Source: Lactiplantibacillus pentosus (GTDB taxonomy: Bacteria; Bacillota; Bacilli; Lactobacillales; Lactobacillaceae). Taken from it: DNA of 64,000 bases. The notes beneath the pieces are model-generated. The model did not search any database and was not told the origin of the DNA. It saw nothing but the letters and a program-made list of their open reading frames with translations. Made by a program: the position numbers and the translations under genes. Every line of letters starts with the position of its first letter. Position 1 is the first letter of the stretch. The stretch is taken from assembly GCF_003641185.1 (NCBI RefSeq), contig NZ_CP032757.1, positions 2,356,001 to 2,420,000 of the forward strand, in the 5' to 3' direction. Positions 60,624 through 64,000 of the stretch are shown here, piece after piece.

Positions 60624-61970
60624 ATGTCAATTAATAGTACATTAGCCACTTGGACGGGAAAATCAGCCTACTGGTTTTTACACACCTTTCGTGGTGGTGG
60701 GAGTTCACTTCCCGGCAAGTTGGCGTTGAAGCTTGATCCATCGATCTTGAAGCATCTCGCCAAAAACTACGACGTCATCGTCATCACTGGGACCAATGGT
60801 AAAACGTTAACGACTGCATTGACGGTCAAAGTTTTACGTGAACAGTACCCTGATATTTTAACCAACCCAAGCGGATCAAATATGAAGCAAGGCATCGTCA
60901 CGACCTTTTTAACGGCCCCGAAAGCGCACCAAAAGCCCCTCGCCGTGCTCGAAGTCGACGAAGCCAACGTGATTATGGTCACCAAGTACATCACGCCAAA
61001 AGCGTTCGTATTCACCAACATTTTCCGTGACCAAATGGACCGTTATGGTGAAATCTACACGACTTATCAAAAGATTCTGGACGGCGTGGCGCTGGCACCC
61101 GAAGCGACGATCATCGCCAATGGTGACTTACCGTTATTTAACGCCAAACCACTGCCGAACCCCATCCTGTACTACGGTTTCGATTACCAAGCTGACCATG
61201 ACCAACAAGCCCCAGCCAATACGGACGGCCTGCTGTGTCCACGCTGTCAGCACATCTTGCGTTATCACAGCCGCACCTACAGCAATATGGGCAAGTATTT
61301 CTGTCCCAACTGCGGCTTTGAACGGCCTCAGTTGACTTACAAACTGAATGCCTTGACTGCCATGACACCAACCAGTTCGGATTTTGAAATCAACGGTCAG
61401 GCGATGCACCTGAACATCGGTGGTCAATATAACATCTACAACGCACTCGCTGCCTATGCGGTCGGTCGTTTCATGGACGTCAGCCCGGCTAAAATCGCCC
61501 ACGCACTCAGCGACAACGATGAACAAGTCTTCGGTCGTCAAGAAACGTTCCACGTTGGTGACAAGGACGTCACACTGATTTTGGTCAAAAATCCAGTTGG
61601 CCTGAACCAAGTTTTGCAAACGATCAGTACTGACGACCGGCCCTTCTCGTTTGCGGCCTTACTCAACGCCAACTACGCGGATGGAATCGACACGAGTTGG
61701 ATCTGGGATGGCGACTTTGAAAAATTGCCATCGCTGAATATTCCAGCCTTTATTAGTGGTGGCGAACGTTACCGCGATATCACGTTCCGACTTAAAGTCG
61801 CTGGTGTCCCTGAGGACCAACTCACTATCATTCCAGATTTAACTGAAATGACGGCAGCGATTCAAAAATTACCAACCAAGCAAGTTTACGTCGTGGCAAC
61901 TTACACGGCGATGCTGCAATTGCGTAAACAGCTTGCCAGTCAAGGCATTATTGATGGAGGGATGGCATAA
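60624..61970 (+). CDS. murT: Lipid II isoglutaminyl synthase, MurT subunit
   Basis: 448-residue Mur-ligase-like protein that activates the D-glutamate of lipid II for amidation. ATP loop ITGTNGKTLTT, a zinc ribbon CPRCQHI...YFCPNCGFERP inserted in the middle domain, and the C-terminal DUF1727 region. AGGGG before the ATG. Partner gatD overlaps by one base. Confidence 0.95.
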   Translation: MSINSTLATWTGKSAYWFLHTFRGGGSSLPGKLALKLDPSILKHLAKNYDVIVITGTNGKTLTTALTVKVLREQYPDILTNPSGSNMKQGIVTTFLTAPKAHQKPLAVLEVDEANVIMVTKYITPKAFVFTNIFRDQMDRYGEIYTTYQKILDGVALAPEATIIANGDLPLFNAKPLPNPILYYGFDYQADHDQQAPANTDGLLCPRCQHILRYHSRTYSNMGKYFCPNCGFERPQLTYKLNALTAMTPTSSDFEINGQAMHLNIGGQYNIYNALAAYAVGRFMDVSPAKIAHALSDNDEQVFGRQETFHVGDKDVTLILVKNPVGLNQVLQTISTDDRPFSFAALLNANYADGIDTSWIWDGDFEKLPSLNIPAFISGGERYRDITFRLKVAGVPEDQLTIIPDLTEMTAAIQKLPTKQVYVVATYTAMLQLRKQLASQGIIDGGMA

Positions 61971-62692
61971 TGACTTATACTTTACACGCCGCACACCTCT
62001 ACGGCGACTTGATGAACACGTACGGCGACATTGGCAATATTCTTGCCATGCGGTACTACGCCAAGGCGGTTGACGCGGACATCACCGTTGATTTAGTCAG
62101 CTTAGATGATCCATTCGACCCGGCCGCTTATGATTTCGCCCTCTTCGGTGGCGGTCAGGACTACGAGCAAACAATCGTTTCGAAGGACCTGCAGACCAAA
62201 AAAGACGCATTAACGGCTTACATTGAAGCTGGCGGCCCCCTACTGGCTATTTGTGGTGGCTTCCAGATGCTCGGCCATTACTACATCGGCGCGCATGGTG
62301 AGAAAATCGCCGGAATTGGCGCGCTCGACCATTACACGCTGAGCCAGGACAATAACCGTTTCATCGGTAACATCACGATTGAAAACGCCGAGACGCACCA
62401 GACTTACTATGGTTTCGAAAACCACAACGGCATGACCTTCCTGGGCGAAGGCGAACGGCCACTCGGCAAGGTGCTCCAAGGCAACGGGAACAACGGCAAG
62501 GATCAGTCTGAGGGTGTCATCTACAAGAATACCTTTGGCTCATACTTCCACGGCCCAATCTTAGCCCGCAATGAAGCCCTTGCCAAACGAATCTTGAAGT
62601 TGTCGCTACAACGCAAATATCCGGATGCCAACTTCGACGCCTTGGATCAATTGAACGAAGATTTAACCAAAAACGTGGTCGTTAAGCCGTAA
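61970..62692 (+). CDS. gatD: Lipid II isoglutaminyl synthase, glutamine amidotransferase GatD
   Basis: 240-residue class I-like (CobB/CobQ type) amidotransferase that frees ammonia from glutamine for MurT. Nucleophile C95 in LLAICGGFQMLG; the catalytic histidine is in GSYFHGPILARN. Start ATG shares its A with the murT stop. Confidence 0.95.
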   Translation: MTYTLHAAHLYGDLMNTYGDIGNILAMRYYAKAVDADITVDLVSLDDPFDPAAYDFALFGGGQDYEQTIVSKDLQTKKDALTAYIEAGGPLLAICGGFQMLGHYYIGAHGEKIAGIGALDHYTLSQDNNRFIGNITIENAETHQTYYGFENHNGMTFLGEGERPLGKVLQGNGNNGKDQSEGVIYKNTFGSYFHGPILARNEALAKRILKLSLQRKYPDANFDALDQLNEDLTKNVVVKP

Positions 62693-62800
62693 TTCAGTGT
62701 CGCGTATGTCGATTCAGAAGGTGTTTGGCGTATTCAAACGACTCCAGATCATCTGTGGTATCACGTCAAAGTAACCTCGCCTCATTACAAATTATTTTAT

Positions 62801-62845
62801 ACTCGCTGTCAGCAGCCAGGACCCATGCTGACAGCGAGTTTTTGT
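62801..62845 (+). terminator. Intrinsic terminator of murT-gatD
   Basis: ACTCGCTGTCAGCA and TGCTGACAGCGAGT form a perfect 14-bp stem followed by TTTT. Confidence 0.92.
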
Positions 62846-63172
62846 TTGGGGATAATTAATGGCTGCCCTCACCCAGGTGCTGGTGCTGAATCCAATGCAA
62901 ACCCTTCCTGTCTACTTTCCACTTTCAAGCATGTCACGATTCCCGTTGACAAAGGGGTACTGGACGGATGCCTCCATGACAAATTGGCAGTGCGCCAAGC
63001 GACCCGCACGATATTCCGACAACACTTCGACTAGAATCATCCCGGCAAGAACTTTTGATTGCGCACGACTGATGTAAGCGTCAACATTAGTAAACCCCTT
63101 AAAGTTATAATAAATATTTATATACTTTTTGATAGCAATAACTAACAAACTGACAGTATCAGTCTAACTGGC
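62846..63172. other. Gene-free gap between gatD and manA
   Basis: About 330 bp without a supported gene. Open frames here have no ribosome site and no recognisable product. No match to the dispersed element. Confidence 0.5.
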
Positions 63173-63217
63173 AAAAAAAAGATTGATAATGGCAAACGCC
63201 AATATCAATCTTTTTTA
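63173..63217 (-). terminator. Terminator of manA (bidirectional)
   Basis: AAAAAAGATTGATATTGGC and GCCATTATCAATCTTTTTT (minus strand) form a long stem with A/T runs on both sides. Confidence 0.88.
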
Positions 63218-63238
63218 TCCCATCAGGGGTTTAACTAA

Positions 63239-64000
63239 TTAAGCTTTGTCGCCAGGTTCTGAGGCAATGATCTGTAAGTCACCTGACAAGGTCCACTGTT
63301 TCACATCGTATGGCAACATGAAGTGGACACCTTTATGCAATGGATAATCCTGACCGTCGACCGTAATCTTTCCGTCACCATCTAAGACGGACACCAAGGT
63401 GTAAGGTGCTTTACCGCGGTTGAAAGTCGCTTGGCCATTCGTCAACCGCCATTGCCAAACGCTAAAGAATGGTGATTGGACGTAGGTCGTGACAGTCGCA
63501 TCGCCGACCTGAGTCGTGGTGATATTCAAGTCCGGATCATGGTGGGGCACATTGGTCGTGTCAATCGACTGTTGTAAGTGCAATTCGCGCTTCTTACCCG
63601 TCGTCTTATCAACCCGATCCCAGTCATAGAGCCGGTAAGTCGTATCAGAACTCTGTTGGGTCTCTAAGACCATGATGCCCTTGCCGACCGCGTGAATCGT
63701 TCCCGATGGCACGTATAAAAAGTCCCCGGCTTTAACGGGAACCCGCCGTAATAGCTTCTCCCATTCGCCATTGTTGATCCATTCAGCGAGCTGTTCGCGC
63801 GTCTTAGCATGGTGGCCGTAAATCATCGTTGCGCCTGGTTCTGCAGCGATGACGTACCAGCATTCAGTCTTGCCGAGCTCATGTTCATGTTCGGCCGCGT
63901 ATGCGTCATCTGGATGAACTTGAACCGACAAATCTTCACTTGCATCCAAAATCTTAGTTAACAGTGGGAACACATCCCCTTTGGCGTTACCAAAGACGTC
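63239..64000 (-). CDS. manA: Mannose-6-phosphate isomerase, class I (5' end beyond window)
   Basis: Zinc enzyme interconverting mannose-6-P and fructose-6-P. About 254 codons are present; the N-terminus lies past the right edge. Motifs SVQVHPDDAYAAEHE (zinc histidine), GKTECWYVI, and FLYVPSGTIHAVGKG fit the type I Firmicute form. C-terminal jelly-roll ends in IASEPGDKA. Confidence 0.94.
   Translation of the reverse strand, partial: DVFGNAKGDVFPLLTKILDASEDLSVQVHPDDAYAAEHEHELGKTECWYVIAAEPGATMIYGHHAKTREQLAEWINNGEWEKLLRRVPVKAGDFLYVPSGTIHAVGKGIMVLETQQSSDTTYRLYDWDRVDKTTGKKRELHLQQSIDTTNVPHHDPDLNITTTQVGDATVTTYVQSPFFSVWQWRLTNGQATFNRGKAPYTLVSVLDGDGKITVDGQDYPLHKGVHFMLPYDVKQWTLSGDLQIIASEPGDKA

Noticed and set aside
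61134..61619. 161-codon minus-strand frame inside murT
   Set aside because: Antisense shadow of a clearly coding gene.
62912..63148. 78-codon minus-strand frame between gatD and manA
   Set aside because: No ribosome site, atypical composition, and only a gap in which any frame could stay open by chance.

Overview
This window is chromosomal DNA from a lactobacillus, almost certainly of the Lactiplantibacillus plantarum group. Supporting signs are T-box control of valS and of the methionine transporter, a D-alanine ligase carrying the D-lactate-type phenylalanine, an L-2-hydroxyisocaproate dehydrogenase, a GshAB-type glutathione synthetase, and the order prfA-prmC-tsaC-glyA-upp-uraA-atpBEFHAGDC-murA-mreB. 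The species call is recognition from gene content, not a database match.

Layout. 1-8.3 kb: 5' end of valS with its T-box leader, tpx, a glutamate-cysteine ligase-like gene, thiI with its cysteine desulfurase partner, ezrA and a free-methionine sulfoxide reductase. 8.3-13 kb: rpsD with a folded leader, an orphan LytTR regulator, small unknown genes and an SdpR/SdpI-like pair. 13-22 kb: a seven-gene 5-oxoprolinase-type operon (pxpB-pxpC-accB-accC-ycsI-pxpA-ycsG) lying just downstream of gshF. 22-27 kb: rarA, a probable 6S (Lacto-usp) RNA, a small membrane protein, a universal stress protein and an XRE/TPR regulator. 27-34 kb: membrane GDPD phosphodiesterase, ddl, an oxidoreductase, a DUF2785 protein and hicD. 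34-42 kb: a 35-codon membrane ORF, metN-metI-metQ under a Met T-box, gcvH-like, rodA, DUF2969, yidD, mreB/mbl, an acetyltransferase and murA. 44-51 kb: the complete F1Fo ATPase operon. 51-60 kb: uraA with a PyrR attenuator, upp, glyA, tsaC, prmC, prfA and tdk. 60-64 kb: murT-gatD and the 3' part of manA.

The most unusual feature is a family of dispersed, non-coding, hairpin-rich elements. There are six long copies (about 0.45-1.04 kb) and one 246-bp deletion derivative, all in intergenic spaces, roughly one per 9 kb. The best-preserved copies carry the odd palindrome ATGATTWAATCAT at both ends, inside a longer terminal inverted repeat. Each has a conserved left (L) module, a conserved right (R) module and a variable AT-rich middle. 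Several copies sit inside otherwise conserved gene neighbourhoods (atpC|murA, prmC|tsaC, upp|uraA). No transposase is visible, so they look like non-autonomous elements or parts of structured RNAs.

The second unusual feature is the pxp operon. It contains its own biotin carboxylase and biotin carrier genes beside pxpB/pxpC, whose domains are related to the carboxyltransferase part of urea carboxylase. Together these genes could supply all modules of a split biotin-dependent enzyme. Its position next to glutathione synthesis genes suggests a link to the gamma-glutamyl / 5-oxoproline economy.
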